Shown here: one piece after another, positions 25,270-38,929 of the stretch | Layout of the letters: each line of letters opens with the position of its first letter | How positions within the stretch are numbered: position 1 is the stretch's first letter | Assembly: GCA_028622995.1 (NCBI GenBank) | Contig: JAJQJQ010000007.1 | Coordinates: 3,844,001-3,908,000, forward strand | Length of the DNA stretch: 64,000 nucleotides | Source: Panagrolaimus kolymaensis | Lineage: Eukaryota; Nematoda; Chromadorea; Rhabditida; Panagrolaimidae | Direction of reading: 5' to 3' | Made by a program: the position numbers and the translations under genes | The notes under the pieces: generated by a model | The model's input: only the letters and a program-made list of their open reading frames with translations | Databases searched by the model: none | Told to the model about the DNA's origin: nothing

Positions 25270-27675
25270 ATGAATACACAAGTAAATATTTTTATTTCAA
25301 TTTATACGGTACTATGCTCCATTGGAATGCTTATCGCACAACCTCCACCACCTCCGCCTGATAGACCTGGTAAGCTTTTATTTTGGTTTTAACAATTTTA
25401 GTTTATAAACATCTTAAATATGAGTTACGATGAATCTTAGTTATAACAAAAATTGTAAAGTCGTCAATGGGATATCATCAACTCTTTATTCCTTGCTTAA
25501 ATGTTTTTTAGTTAAAAACGAATAAATCGATTTTATTGTGATTATTACAAATAGATGTTAGATACGGGAATAATTTTAGATTGCTCATCTGGATGGCAAA
25601 CAATTGAAATGTCATACATTCCAACACTAGCTTCATGCGGAGATATGGATCAAGAAGGTGGAGTTCCGTGTCAACCAAATAGTCCCATGTCTTGTACAGG
25701 AAGAAATCCATTTTGTGCTCAATTGGAAGATAAATCAAGTTTCAAATGCTGCAGCGATATACCTCAAGATTCATCTGATATTGCAACCCTTCAAGCTGAA
25801 CAAATTAAACCTTTGTGTCCAAATGGAGCTATCCCATTTAAAATACCTCAAGTGATGCTTTGTGATCCTTCAATAGTTAACATTTGCCCATATGATTATA
25901 CATGCGTGGAAGCTGAAAATGGTAACTTATTACCACCTGATTCTCGGTCGCTTTGTTGCAAAACTTCGACATTGTATTCATTTGGAAAAGTTTTCATTGA
26001 AGCAGGATTAACACCTAAAATAGTTCCAAATGCACCACTTAGTGGAGTTCAATATGTGAGTTACATATAATGTTTGACACGTTGGTTGTTTTCAAAAAGA
26101 TAGGATGAAATTTTCCATGAATTATTAAAAACCAAAGATTGGTTTTAAAATAAATTTCTCATTTAAAAAAAATATTTAAAAAAATAGAGAGATATTTAAT
26201 CCATCAAAATTTTATTTATTCAATAGTCAAAGCTAGCAATCTACTTGTCAGCTGTGTTGAATATATGTATTTCAACTAAAAATAACAGCTTAAAAAACAA
26301 GCCTATTTTTAGAAGGCATTTAAAGGAGCACATTTTTAAAGCAATTATTTTTTTTTTCCGAATTTTTTAGACCACTTTGAATGTTCATACTTCCGCACTC
26401 CTTCATAAACCTGAGATAAGAACTGGAGATCATTTTGTTCTTTCACCATATAAAATTCTTGAACCCGCATTTATTAAAAAGGTTGTCCTATATCAACAAC
26501 AAACTAAAGGCAGTTATTTGCATGTTTTATTATTTGGTAAGTAAACGGGTTGTGATTATTACTTTTTGGAAATTTTTCTGCAGAGCATTAAACCGTTCCA
26601 GTTTTAACTTTACAACAAGTTTTTTTTTAAAGTGTTTATTATTCTCACTTTAATAATTTTGAAATTCATCGGAGCATTTTCTCTTTCCCCTGAAAAAAAA
26701 AAGACTTTATTTGTGTGCTTTTTTTTAATCTTTGAATCATACACCCATACACATTTTTAGACCCAAATAGCCTTTTGGAAAACATGCAATTTTATTATGA
26801 TCGAATCTGTGACGGTGGGAAAGAAATCAATGTTGAGGAGCCTATTCCTGATGGAGGTTTCATCAATAAACGCGTTATCAATGGTTCCCCACAACTTTCG
26901 CCTGAACAACAGTCAAAAACTAATTGTATGTGTTTTTCTTTTATTTTACCCTCTCTTTTTCAGTAGTCAGCAATAGTATTGCAACCCAAAGCAATGCAAA
27001 ACAAAAAAAAAAGACGAAAGAAAAACAAAAGTGAGATGTATCAAAAAAGATAAAACGCGTGGTGGTTGTTTACTCTCAAGAATGCCTTCGTCGTCCTTCT
27101 TTCTCGCTGATGTTGTTGTGTTTAAAAGCGGCTATTCTTTCTGCCATGAATTGAGCCCCTTTTTTCTTTCGCTATTTTTGAAGGCCACATGAGAGAAAGC
27201 AAAAGTAAAAATAAAAATAACGGAGAAAAATAAATTCAAATTTGACTTTTGCCCAATGCCAAAAAAAGATATGGTTTCTTCGTCTTCTTCTTCGTCGTTG
27301 CTTTGTCTTCTTTTTTTCAGTTGGGTAATTAAACAAAGAAAGAAGAGAGGGAGAACGTTGACATTAATGCAAATGTATTACGTGCTGAAAACAATTTTCT
27401 TTGGGCTCCAATGATTAACTTTTTGTTATTATTATTTTTATAGATCGAAAAATGTGGGTAGTTCTTGTTTATAAGACTGTTGACCCGCTTACGAGAATGT
27501 ACATATCAATTTCAACTGATTTGCATACAAAGTATCGAAATGTTGTTGAATTCCTTCGAAGTCCAACCGCCCAAAGACTAGGAACACCTATCGCTGGTTC
27601 CTATTTTTATGTAAGCTTCGCGTATGCAATCTTAAATTTAAAAAACCCATGCTTTTTCAGTTAACCACCGATTAA
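25270..27675 (+). CDS. Secreted lustrin-type cysteine-rich protein with a PEBP-like C-terminal domain
   Basis: Six exons join in frame: 25270-25369, 25580-26055, 26371-26536, 26761-26925, 27444-27610 and a 15-nt last exon 27661-27675, giving 362 residues. It has a signal peptide (residues about 1-24) followed by a PPPPPP linker. Residues about 34-165 hold two cysteine-rich modules of lustrin type (CPNGAIPFKIP, CPYDYTCVEAENG, SLCCKT). The C-terminal 170 residues resemble phosphatidylethanolamine-binding protein: YLHVLLFDPNSLL corresponds to the LVMVDPDAP strand, KMWVVLVYKT to the HRYVFLLY-type strand, and FLRSPTAQRLGTPIAGSYFY to the C-terminal G-PVAGNFF motif. The canonical ligand-pocket residues are degenerate, so phospholipid binding is uncertain. 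It is probably exported. Confidence 0.75.
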
Positions 27676-27963
27676 TCAGATGTAATATTTTTTAAACTTT
27701 TTATACAATTAAAACCAAAAAGTCAACGATGACAATAAAATTTTTTTTAAAAAACTTGAAAAATTAAAAAACAAAAGTTATTTAAAAAACTAATAAAGAG
27801 GATAGCTTGAAGTTATCGCTTCTGTTACATCAAAGCAAAAGATGCGTACATTAAACAAAAATAAACCATGAATACGTTAAAGAAAAGGCTGAGATTTCGC
27901 AAAGAAAAGAAAACATTAAGGACGGATCAGTCCCTTGTGGTAGGCTAATAGCAGCGGAAACAT
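27676..27963. other. Spacer between convergent genes
   Basis: AT-rich 3' flanks of the lustrin/PEBP-like gene (+) and the MARVEL gene (-). Nothing else is visible. Confidence 0.5.
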
Positions 27964-28530
27964 TTAGTTAGGGGATTCACCTTGAAGGATCTTGACATCC
28001 CAAAGGAAGAGAAGGGTTTGAACAAAGAGAAGAATGGTGGTGATAACAAGGGTTGAGTGGTAATTATCCGATTGAATCATGTACCAAAGAAGGAGACCAG
28101 TAGCAATTGCGAAGAGGATGGTACAAATGATTGAATAAATACGTTCAAGCTTCCAGACGGCAAGATTGAGCAAATTGAGGATGAAAAGCACAATGTTGAT
28201 GATCAAAACGACAAAGTTGAGACCAGAAGCATATCCAAGACGTCCTTCACCCTAAGAAAATAATATCAATAATATTGATTTTAAGTCAATCAATTATAAA
28301 CTTACAAAACATGATTTGCCACCATACCAGTTAGCGCAGAGAAGTGAACACATGATGAATCCTACAATTAATTAGTGTTCATTTCCTTTTACAAAAAATC
28401 CTTGGACTGTAGGGGAGGAATTTTAGTGGGAAATTCATCGCTGGGACAGAAATTTCTTACCTGCAATGGCTTGCAAAATTTTAATAACGCCTCTATTGGT
28501 CGAAAGATATCCAGTGTTAAGATTGGCCAT
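27964..28530 (-). CDS. MARVEL-type four-transmembrane protein
   Basis: Three exons, 28461-28530, 28306-28361 and 27964-28251, encode 137 residues. The four hydrophobic helices are roughly GVIKILQAIAGFIMCSLLCA, GLNFVVLIINIVLFILNLLN, YSIICTILFAIATGLLLWYM and STLVITTILLFVQTLLFLWD. The start MANLNTGYLSTNRGVIKILQ and a short Cys-containing first loop (CANWYGGKSC) are typical of MARVEL/CMTM/plasmolipin-like proteins, which act in membrane apposition and vesicle traffic. Both termini are predicted cytoplasmic. It appears complete. Confidence 0.82.
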
Positions 28531-31500
28531 GATTAATAGAGCTTATTACAGTTGAATAAGGTTAAAACTAAAAAAGATGTATAATTAAGAAAAAAAGTTG
28601 AAACATTTATAACGCATTTTTAATGATTCACGAAGTAGTAAACAAAATTGATAAAAAAAAATAAAGCAACTGCCACAACAATCCAAGGCATCTCACCATT
28701 TTTAAAACTAACTAACTCAGAACATAGCGATCGGAAATGTTTTTCTGCGACCGCCCCCAAAGCGTAGTAACAAACAAAATAAAAAAAAGGCGGAGCTGGC
28801 TTGCGTCCAACCAAAAGAGAGCGTCCGTGTGACTCACACTTCAAGGGTCGCCTGTTTTTTCCTAACCGTAAACAACTCAAATCAAAAAGAAAAAAAGTTA
28901 AAAGAACTATAGAAAAAAATCAATTGCACTAAATTGATCGGATAGCTATAAACTCACGCCAAAGCAATGATGGAAATGTAAATATAAAGATTTTTTAGTG
29001 TCAATAGCATCAAGTTAGTGCGCAAAAAAAATATTGAGTGTTTTGATGCTGCAGCTGTTTCTCTTCTTTTTGCGATGGATGTTTATTTGTTTTAAAGGAA
29101 AAGAAAAACTTTTAATGATCAAAGCTAAAAATGCTTTCCCGATGACAAGCGGGGCCACACACTCAACTGCGATGAAGAAAAAAATTGAAGGACCAAAGAT
29201 TATAACTTACTTTATAACTTTCCCTAAGGCTATTATTATTACTTTGATAAATATAACGAAAAAGTATCACGTTTGCACATGATGATGATAACTTTAAATT
29301 TGTCATGCGGTTATAATAAAAGAATGTCTTTATAGATGAAGAAAAAAAGGTATGCTGCGCAAAATATATTAATGTTAGCTGAAATTGAAAAAAGAGAGCA
29401 CATTTTAGTGATTAAAGAGCATAACCAATTTAATGCTAAATTGCATCTTTTAAGATCTAAAGCACCTTTTAATACCTTTTAAGGAAATTCATGGCAAAAA
29501 ATATAATGCCACTTTTAACAGAGGTGTAAACAACAAAGACGCATTTTCATTTGGGCGTTTTTACTTAACCGGTTTCGCAGCATTAAAAAATGGTGGTTAA
29601 AATCCTTGCATTCTTTCAATAATAACAACGCAGGCAAGGTACCTGAAGGTTGTTGTATGAATGCCTTTTATAAACGTCCAAAAAACTATCGGTCGTAAAA
29701 GAAAAAGTAAAAAACAGCCGTCGGTGTAAACCTCGCGATGTTTCGCAACCCAGCACATTCACTGTCGAAGTTTTTTCTTTTTTACCGATTGCGCAAATTT
29801 TCATAGATACAACTGTCAGGGACCAAAAACAAAGGAAAATATCACAACAAAATATATAATATGAACAAGAATATAGTTTTGTTTTTGAACAAATGACTAG
29901 AAAGACAAGTGAAAAAAGCAAATGAATATTTCTCGGACCATACAATGAATAATAGAGATGGGATGATTGAAACGTAAAAAGCTTATATTATATTTGTGCA
30001 GCTTACACAAAAGCAAAATAAACGAAATGAGAAATATCAAAACTCATAAATTTTGAAACTTAAATTACGCATACTTCCGGAAAGTTTAAATTATTCATGT
30101 CACACTATTTTTTTTCCACCGTTCTCATCAAATGATCAGCATCATATGTTGCAAAAAAATACGCTAAAAAATCAAAAACAAAATAACAAATAAGATTGCG
30201 TGCAGAAAAGCGATATAGTCCATACTGAATAATGCAACACTTTAAAAAAAGGGATGATGATAGAAGCGAAATAAATAAATACATATGAGCAAAAGTGGGA
30301 AAAAAGAAGTGGAAAACATTTGAAAAAAAAAAAAAGAAATATTAGAGAAAGTAGAAGAGATCACAAAACAGTTGATGAAGAAAAACAACAAATAATAAAA
30401 GCGTTCATGAAAAAAAAAATAGCAATTTTATTTTTTTTTTGAAAAAATGAAAACCATGAAATCAGAAAATTATCTTCTAGAATGTCCAAGTATAAATTTC
30501 TGTTGATTTGGGTTTTTCCAATTTTTTATTCGCTCACTTTTTATATCGTAATTGTGCATTATAAATTTCTATTTTTTCTTTTCATGTAATTAAAAAAAAA
30601 TAGATGATGATGCTGGTCGTTGGTTTAATTTTGCTCTTATTCATTCTCGATGTTTCTGTTGTTTTTTTCTCTTTCGAATAAGTCATCAAACAGAACCTAA
30701 TGTTGGTGGAGTCCAGTTTTTTGGCTTCACCAAATGAGCGCAAAAATGAGAGAGAGAGAAGCGCAACAACAACAAAAAAATAATGTGAAAGAAAAATATC
30801 CATCACCAAAAGTGTTGTGTGTACCAATTGAATGAAAAGTGACTTCCACATGGGGTTTTTTTTTCTGCTGCTGCTGCGCTGTTGTTGTTGAAAGAAGAAA
30901 CACAACAAAAATGCGGTGTTATTTTTGTTGTTGTTTGGTCGATTACTTCTCTCTTCCCTTCCATTCGTTTTTCTTTTATTTTTATTTTTCTTCTGCTATT
31001 CGGCTATTACGAAATTGTTACTGAAAGGAGATGGAAGGGAAAGGGAGAAGGCAATAGAGCCTTTTGGTGCTTGCTTGCTTGGCTTGCTTGCACTTTATTT
31101 TTGCATTAAATTCTATCTTTTCTTTTCGGCTATTTTTACTTTCTTCTTGTGACTTGATAGATAGAAAGAAAGAGAGATGAAGAAAGGCATAAAATGCAGG
31201 GACTTTCTTCTTAAAAATAAAAAAAGGATTTATGACTTTTCTTTATCCAACAACAAAAGTTTTTAGCCTTTGGTCACTTTTTTGTTTGTTGCTGCTGCTG
31301 CATATTTGTTCGGATTGCCTTTGAAGAAGAAGAAAGAAGGGAAGCAACAGCAGCGATGATGATGATGCAGAAAAATAGTTTAAAAATGCAAGGGAAAAAA
31401 CTTTTGAGGAAAAGAGGAAGATTTTAGGATGTTTTTCGATGATGCAATGTTTTTTCTTTTTCAACTTTTGTTTTGTTTGAAAAGAAAAACTTTTCACGTT

Positions 31501-32634
31501 TTCACGCATTTATTTTTTCACTCAAAGGTTGATGGTGACTTTGCCTCGTAAAAAACCTGTAGAAAGAAAAAAAAACAAAATGGACCCTCAAATCATCATC
31601 ACAGGATTCAACCAATCATTATTTTTTTGCGCTCAAATAATAATAGTAATAGTTTTTTTTGCTATTTGAAGAGTGAGTCTTTTGAAATACGATGAAATTT
31701 TACAAAAAAAGAGAAAGACCCTTTATTATGGCAAAAAAATAAATAAAATAAAATTGTTGAAGTTGAAAAAACTCGTTGAAGCGTCGTAATCTCTTTCTCT
31801 CCCATACATACATATACATATATGTGTATGGACCATTTGAGTGAATTGCCTATGATGCCAGATTTTTTTACTTTTAAGATTATTGATATCCGGTGGTGGC
31901 ACAGCTTAAGAAAAAAAGCATAAATAACGAGGACAATTGATTGACATTTATGTATGTATGTCATTTGTTTAAAAAAGAAAAGAAAAAATAATATAACAGA
32001 AATACATAAAGAAAATTTTAGTTGGAAGAGAAGAAAATGAGGGAAGAAGAGAGAAAACAATTGCAATTGTAAATCAAGCAAAAATGAAAGTTTTAAAACA
32101 AAAGAAAAATACAATCATAAAAAAATCAAAAGTCACAAAAGGAAGGAAATTTATGAATAAAAAATTGTAAATGGCAACAATGTTTAATTAAACCCTATAA
32201 ATAAGCTAATGATGTAATTGTTATTAAAAAAAATGGCTGATGGCGGAGGAGATTGGCACTTTTTGTTCTTGGGTTTTTTGACCATAAGTCAATGTCACAT
32301 CTTTTGCAGCTACAAAAGATTGAAGATTAATGCTATGAATTTTTTCTCACACAAAAGTGTTGAAAATTGATTGATTCAAAAATGTCATTAAAGTTTTAAG
32401 CGGCTTAGGCTAATCACGAGTTGTTGTCTTGCTAGCTTTATACCTTTCTCGTCGGCATCTTCGATCCTGTGATAAAATTGGATTAATTTATTGCTTTAAA
32501 ATCTTAGAGCACTATTTTGCTGCCATTTTTTTTACTAGAAAGTCTACGATCTTTAAATTTATTTTGCAGTTGTGTGTCATCGAGGGTATTTTTTTGTTAA
32601 TTTCATTAGGAAATTTTTTTAGAAATTTTCTTCA
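28531..32634. other. 4.1-kb non-coding region
   Basis: This is upstream of the MARVEL gene (-) and of the mannosidase gene (+). It contains homopolymer tracts, CTG/GTT triplet runs near 30865-30890 and 31285-31300, and a small AT palindrome at 31803-31833. An 86-codon frame at 28620-28880 (minus) ends in a hydrophobic 23-residue segment (starting MPWIVVAVALFF) that could be a micropeptide, but there is no support beyond the frame. Confidence 0.45.
28830..28836. promoter_or_regulatory. AP-1 type site inside a small palindrome, upstream of the MARVEL gene
   Basis: The sequence GTGTGACTCACAC contains the AP-1/bZIP consensus TGACTCA, about 300 bp upstream of the MARVEL start codon, in a locally GC-richer patch. 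A 7-base match can easily occur by chance. Confidence 0.25.
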
Positions 32635-35600
32635 ATGCTGGGGTTTTCTACAGCTTACTACTCTCCATTTATAGCGGTTTTATGGTTATTAATATTTGCT
32701 TGTGGTTGTAATAAAACTTCCGGTAGTGATTGCTCATGGAATGTAAGTCAATTTTATTTAACACCCGATGAGTATTGACGTGAGTCATGCCAAAAAAATC
32801 TATGACATGATTCAAACTGTACACTTTATTACACATTTATTATTACACAACTTTTTCTTTCACTTTTACCTTCATATGTGTTTTTCTCTCGAGATGCACG
32901 ATAAACGACGGCGTGCACAAGGTTACCAAAACTTTTTTTATTTTTTATTTTCTCGAAGACTCTTGCAAGTTTTCAATCAAATCAAATTAGTTAGTGGTAG
33001 TGGTGAAGAATAAAAAGATGGGACAAAATCAGCAGAACAATAAAAAAATGCAAAGGTTAAAAGAAGCCCAACTTTTAGAATTGCCCAAAATTCCCTAAAG
33101 CAGGTTCCATCAATGATGATGTCATAAATGTGCATTTAATTTGTCATTCACATGATGATTTAGGTTGGATTATAAATGTGGATGAATATTTTAGTCGATG
33201 TAAGCAAAATATAATTAATGTAATTTTATATAAAACTCCGAAGTTTTAGTGAGGCCTGAATTAATTCCAGCAAGCGTTGAACATATTTATAATACAGTTT
33301 TAATTGAGCTTGAGCGTGATCCAGAAAAGAAATTTAGTTTTGCTGAAACAGGATTTTTAGCTCGTTGGATTGAATCCCATGATAGCAAAGATTTAGAGAG
33401 ATTTAAAAAGCTTGTAGCAAATGGACAAATTGAACTCATTGGTGGAGGGTAATCTCAACGTTTAATTTGTTTAAAAAGAGATCACATATTCTTTAGATGG
33501 GTTCAACCCGATGAAGCTGCATCCCATTATGTTGAAATTATTGATCAATATACTTTGGGTTTAAGAAAACTTAATGAAAGCTTTGGTGAATGTGGAAGGC
33601 CCAAAGTTGCTTGGCAGATTGACCCATTCGGTCATAGTCGAGGTATATTGAATTCAAAAATGCGACAATATCGAAATCATCAGCTTGACAAAATTTCAGA
33701 ACATGCCAATATTGCTGTTGGTATAGGATATGAATCATTATTTTTTGCTCGAGCGCATTATCTTGAACATGATAAACGAGTTAAAAACAAAAGTTTGGAA
33801 TTTATTTGGAGCACCAGTGATGATTTTAGTAAACTTTCTCAAGACAATTCTAATCCAATAAAAATCCATATTTTAGAAGGAAATCAAATTCTCACAGGAC
33901 AATTTTTTCAAGGTAATTATGGCCCACCGCCAGGTTATTGTTTCGATGTAATGTGCGCTGATGAACCCATTGTGGATGCTCCCCAACTTCAAGGCTATAA
34001 CATTGACATTAAAGTTGATAAATTGATTAAATTTGTAAAAGACCAAGTCGTGACTCAAAGACATCGAAATGTTATGTTGTTGATGGGAAGCGATTTTCAT
34101 TACACCGATGCAAATATGATTTATACAAATATTGATAAACTTATTAAAGCTACAAATTCAAGAGTAAGTTTTGCTAGAAGAAAATTTCCCAAAAAGATAT
34201 AATTTTAGTCAAACCAAACAAATGTTATCTTCCGCTATTCGACACCTTCATGCTATGTAAATTCTTTATCAGCAGCTCAACCTCATCTTCCTCAAAGAAG
34301 TGATGACTTCTTTCCATATGCTTCTGCAAATCATAGTTATTGGACTGGTTATTTCACTAGCAAACCAGTGATGAAAGGCCTTGTTCGCTCTTCCTCATCC
34401 TTTTTACAAGTAAATATTTAGTCTTCCAAACATATTTTGAAGCACGAATTTTTTATTTTATTATTCTAGCTTGTTCGATTATTTGACGCATTTGCTCTTT
34501 CACCAAAAAATGAAAATCAAGATAGAATAGAAGTTTTGGAACGTGCAGTGGCTTTATCGCAACATCACGATGCTGTGACGTTTGTCAAATTCTATTTAAA
34601 GAATTTTTATATATATAAGAATTTATTTTAGAGGAACTTCAAAAGAAAATGTAACACAAGATTATGAAAAACGTCTTATAGATGGATGGTCCAAGGGAGA
34701 GGTTTTGAAATAAGTTTGAATAAAGATAAATAAAAATAAAGATGATTTAGGAAACTTTGAGGCATGCATTTAGTCGACTTTCAGCAATCAAAGAAAATGA
34801 AACGTTACCCAAACAAACCATTTGTTTGCTATCAAATGAAAGCATTTGCCCTATTTTAAAGTAATATTACACGATTATGGAATCCATAAAAGAGTATTGA
34901 AGTTTTAGAACAAGCAAAAAGCTGGCGTTAACGATTTATAATGGTCATAGTCAACGAGTGGTTACAATAGTTCGAATACCATATTATTCAAAATTAGCAG
35001 ATATTAATGGGCCAAAAGGTGAAGCAGTTCGATTTGATGTAAGTTGTTTACCCTTGCTGCTGTAAAGTAATGTTATCTTTATCTAAAGCACAAAAATATT
35101 TTCTGAAAGCTCGAAAAGTTTTAATTAAATTTCCATTTTCTATTGAAAATATTGTCATAGAAAATTAAAAATGACTCAATTTTTAGATTATTAAAACTTT
35201 CTGCACTGAATATCAACTCCCCTCCAATAATTCAGCTGAATTCGAAATTCATCTCCCAGTTGATCTTCCTGCACTTGGATATAAAACTTTTTTCTTGAGT
35301 CGAAGCAATAAATCAAAAACTTCGTAAGTTTTGTAATTATTTTTGCAATAATTAATGCAACTTTGTAGAAAGAATACATCATTTCAAAGAAACAGTCGTA
35401 ATTCAAAAGTTTTTGAAAAAGATCGAATCCGAGTTACTCGTGAGCTTCCATCTACCAAGGTAACAAAAGATGCAGCACCATTAACAACTACAATTTCGCC
35501 TACAAAAACAATCACTAAAATTACAAATGGAATTATTGAATTAATTTTTGATGGAACTGGTCGACTTTCGAATTTTAAAAATATTGAATCAAATTTTTCA

Positions 35601-36954
35601 AGAGAATTATTTCAAGAATTTTATTATTATGAAAGCATTAAAAACGATTCCCAACCTTCAGGTGCTTACATTTTCCGACCAATGAAAAAAGCTGTACCAT
35701 TCGCCACAAATGTTACAGTTGAAGTTGTAAAGGGAAAATACATTCAAGAAGTTCGACAAAAAGTTAATGAATGGATAACTCAAATCGTTAGATTAGTGGC
35801 AAATCAAAGTTATGTTGAATTTGATTGGATTATTGGACCCATTTTAATGGAGCAAAAGTAATTTATCAAAACATAAAAAATTTGCTTACATTTTATTTAT
35901 TATTTTTTTAGAGATCCAATTGGTAAAGAAATAATTACCCGGTATTTTGTCAACGGGTTAAAGAACAAAGGAGTTTTTTACACCGATTCCAATGGACGGA
36001 TGCAAATGAAAAGAGTGTAGGATTTTAATATTTGTTCAAGAGTTCTCTAAAGATCGTTAATTATTTTTAGTCGAAACTCTGCAACATTTTATGATTTTGA
36101 AAGTACAGAACCCATTGCTGGTAATTATTATCCAGTTCCATCACGAATTATTATTTCGGATGATAAAACTCAACTTTCAATTTTGACTGATCGAAGCCAA
36201 GGTGGCTCATCCCTTGATGATGGAGAAGTTGAATTAATGGTAAATATTAAATTTCAATAGCTTTTAATTTTCACGTATTTCAGCTTCATCGCCGAATGTA
36301 TGCTGATGATCATTTTGGCGTAGAAGAAGCTCTAAATGAAACAGGTTCCGATGGACGTGGATTGGTTGCACGAGGTCGGCATTGGCTCATCCTTGAATCA
36401 GCATCTTCAAAATCTCAACAAGCACAACGAAAACATGCAATTGAATTATTCCATTCTCCCCTCATTACTTATGCTCCCATAAATTCTCAATCAAAGTATC
36501 GTTCTATGGCTTTGACAGAATTTTCAGGACTTCAAAAGGCTCTCCCAGAAAATGTCCATTTACTTACTTTAAAACAACTTTCACCAACCACCATTCTTCT
36601 TCGCCTCGAACATTTTCTTCAAAATGGTGAAGATTTAATCCTTGCTCAGCCATGCACATTGGATTTAGATCAAATCTTCTCAACTTTAACCCTCATTTCC
36701 GTTGATGAGCTTACATTAGCTGGAAATTCAAGAGTGGGAGAAACTCGTAATCTTCCACAATCATGGAATCGCTCGTCGCGTGTTTTTGCTTTTGAATCCG
36801 TTCGAGGTATGTCGTCACAAAGCAAGCTTAATCTCCATGATTCAATTAATCTTATCCCTTTCTAGAACGTTTTGCAATTCAGCTTAAACCAATGGAAATT
36901 AAAACCCTTCAGCTTGAAATACGCTTCCGGTCGCCAAAATTATTAAAATTTTAA
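32635..36954 (+). CDS. GH38 alpha-mannosidase, lysosomal type
   Basis: Fifteen exons join without phase conflict: 32635-32742, 33079-33199, 33250-33448, 33497-34163, 34209-34409, 34470-34579, 34632-34701, 34751-34860, 34909-35038, 35187-35323, 35369-35857, 35912-36016, 36071-36239, 36284-36806 and 36866-36954. The product is 1075 residues. After a hydrophobic leader (VLWLLIFACGC) and NCPKFPKAG, the zinc/catalytic motif HSHDDLGW appears. WQIDPFGHS (about residues 181-189) holds the nucleophile Asp, and ALSQHHDAVTGTSKENV holds the conserved His-His-Asp. The C-terminal beta domains contain RSQGGSSLDDGEVELMLHRR, as in MAN2B1-type enzymes. It removes alpha-mannose from N-glycans in lysosomes. Two introns start GTTTGT or GTTTTG. 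Poly(A)-type AATAAA motifs follow the stop within about 60 bp. Confidence 0.93.
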
Positions 36955-38795
36955 TCCCAAACAAAATAAAAAATTGTGCGTAAATTTTTTGTAAAAAATA
37001 AATAAAATAAAAGTGTCTTTTTGATTCATGATTTTTGACATTCAAAGGACACGCATCTTGAAAACATACCAGCTAATGAATGGATGAACTTTCAATCAGA
37101 GTTTTCGGGAAAAAGATGGATATAAATTTTGAAAGAAAAAATAAAAGAATTAGCCACTGATTAACCCACCAGTTTTTTGATTTTGTATTAAGAATGAAAT
37201 AGACTTTTAAAAGGCTTTTTTTAAAGCTGCATAATGACATTTAAAACTTCAAAGTGATGTTAATGTGTGAAGTGAATTACTTAATTTACTTTAGACAAAA
37301 TTAGATACTTATGTTTTTTTTATTATACAAACGAGCACCTAAAATATATGACATATTTTTGGATCACTAAATTATTTACAAGTTTACGCGTGTTTTTGTT
37401 TTGTTTTATCATGTCATTTTTTGAAGGATATAAATAAGAAGCCTGTGAGAAGATGAAATAAAATTAGAATTTTTAATTACTATTTGTTTTGAAAAACAAA
37501 AAAACTACACTTCCTTATTAATTTATTTTATTTTATAACATTTCATTATCGTTTACTACTTTGAGTCATCAATGAGTCATCAATCGCCAGCTACATGTTC
37601 CAGCAATGCCTTTTGTTTATGACTAATGTTTGATTCTTTATTTTATTATTATTACTCTTTGATCACTTTTTAACATGCAATAAATTTAGTAAGACATCTC
37701 AATTTGCAATATTCTATGTATATCTTTTTAAAAGAGTACTGTAGAGTCGGACTACTTAAGCTCGAGTTATTTTACTTATTTTTTAAAATTTTTAGCTTTC
37801 TCAATATGCATACTATAACATTTCTCTCTTTATCTTACTTTTGTTAAATTTTAAATTTTGTAGTTATATCCTTAAGATTGTCAAGATATTAAACGAATAA
37901 CATTCGGTTCATCCGCATGACGTGAGTATTTAAAGAAATCGTTAGTTAAATAGAGAAAAGTTCATTTAATTTCACAAACTGGGATGTTGCTTTATTTTGT
38001 TTAAAATGCATTGCAATTTTTTTTACTTTAAAAAAATTAAAAGCGTAGGTTAAAAAATTACTTACTTGCTACTTCTCAGACTATGATTAACTTCTTTTTT
38101 TAATAAACCCATAATTTGGTTTTAAAAGTAATCTTCAAGAACAATTTTTTTTAACATACGTTTATTTTTTGATATCTATTTCCTTCAGCGTCATTAACAA
38201 CAGCTCTCTTATGTTATAAAAAATAGTGAAAATAACAGGAATTATGTTATTTAACTTTATATATCTCATAGGAATATCAAGCGTTAATAAAAATTAAGCT
38301 ACAAAAATATTGAGCTTTTAACTATTTTTTAATTAACTTAACCTTACATTTTTTAAGGCTCTAAAGCATTAGTCTAAAATGCAATGCACCCTTTTTCAAT
38401 TTTGACATTGAAAAAACTAAATGAGAAAGCAACCTTTTTTATTTCGCAGGAAGTAAATAAATGATGTTTTTCCCACATCGTACAATTTGAAAATTAAAAT
38501 TGTAATAATTTTTTGAAATTTAATTATTAAAAGCACATGCTTTTTTGCTGCTTGTTAAAAGAAAAAAAGAGAATATAGATTTTATGCTTAAATTAACAAT
38601 TTTTAATGAAAAATTCGTATTTGTTCGAATTAATTTGATTTACTTTAATTTTATTATTATTTTGGTGGTGCAAAGAGTTTGTATGCATATGTGTTTAGGT
38701 TTTAGGTAAAATATTTTAACTTTTAAAAATATTTAGTTTTTTTGAAGATCGATAGAGAAAAAAAAATAATGGAGTGAGTGACTAAATTTTTATGA

Positions 38796-38929
38796 TTACT
38801 TTTCTTTAGGTAGCAATTTTTGTTTTGCAATTAATCGCTTTTGAGACTTCAATAAAATATGATAGTGTGGAAAATAAAAGTCTAAACTGCTTTGGAAGAT
38901 ATTAAATCCAGGTTGTTCATACTCTTTAT
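38796..38929 (-). CDS. Possible last exon of an unidentified gene
   Basis: After GGGTTTTAG the minus strand stays open for 44 codons (DKEYEQPGFNIFQSS... ending LLPKEK stop). The composition is balanced, unlike the surrounding homopolymer-derived frames. No upstream exon could be linked and no family is recognised. It may be chance, a decayed exon, or an alternative end of the same gene as 39861-39950. Confidence 0.28.

Noticed and set aside
28620..28880. 86-codon minus-strand frame with a hydrophobic C-terminus
   Set aside because: Could encode a micropeptide, but nothing beyond the open frame supports it, and it lies in the probable promoter of the MARVEL gene.
31662..32114. 150-codon open frame on the minus strand
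   Set aside because: Low-complexity Leu/Phe translation of T-rich DNA; probably chance.
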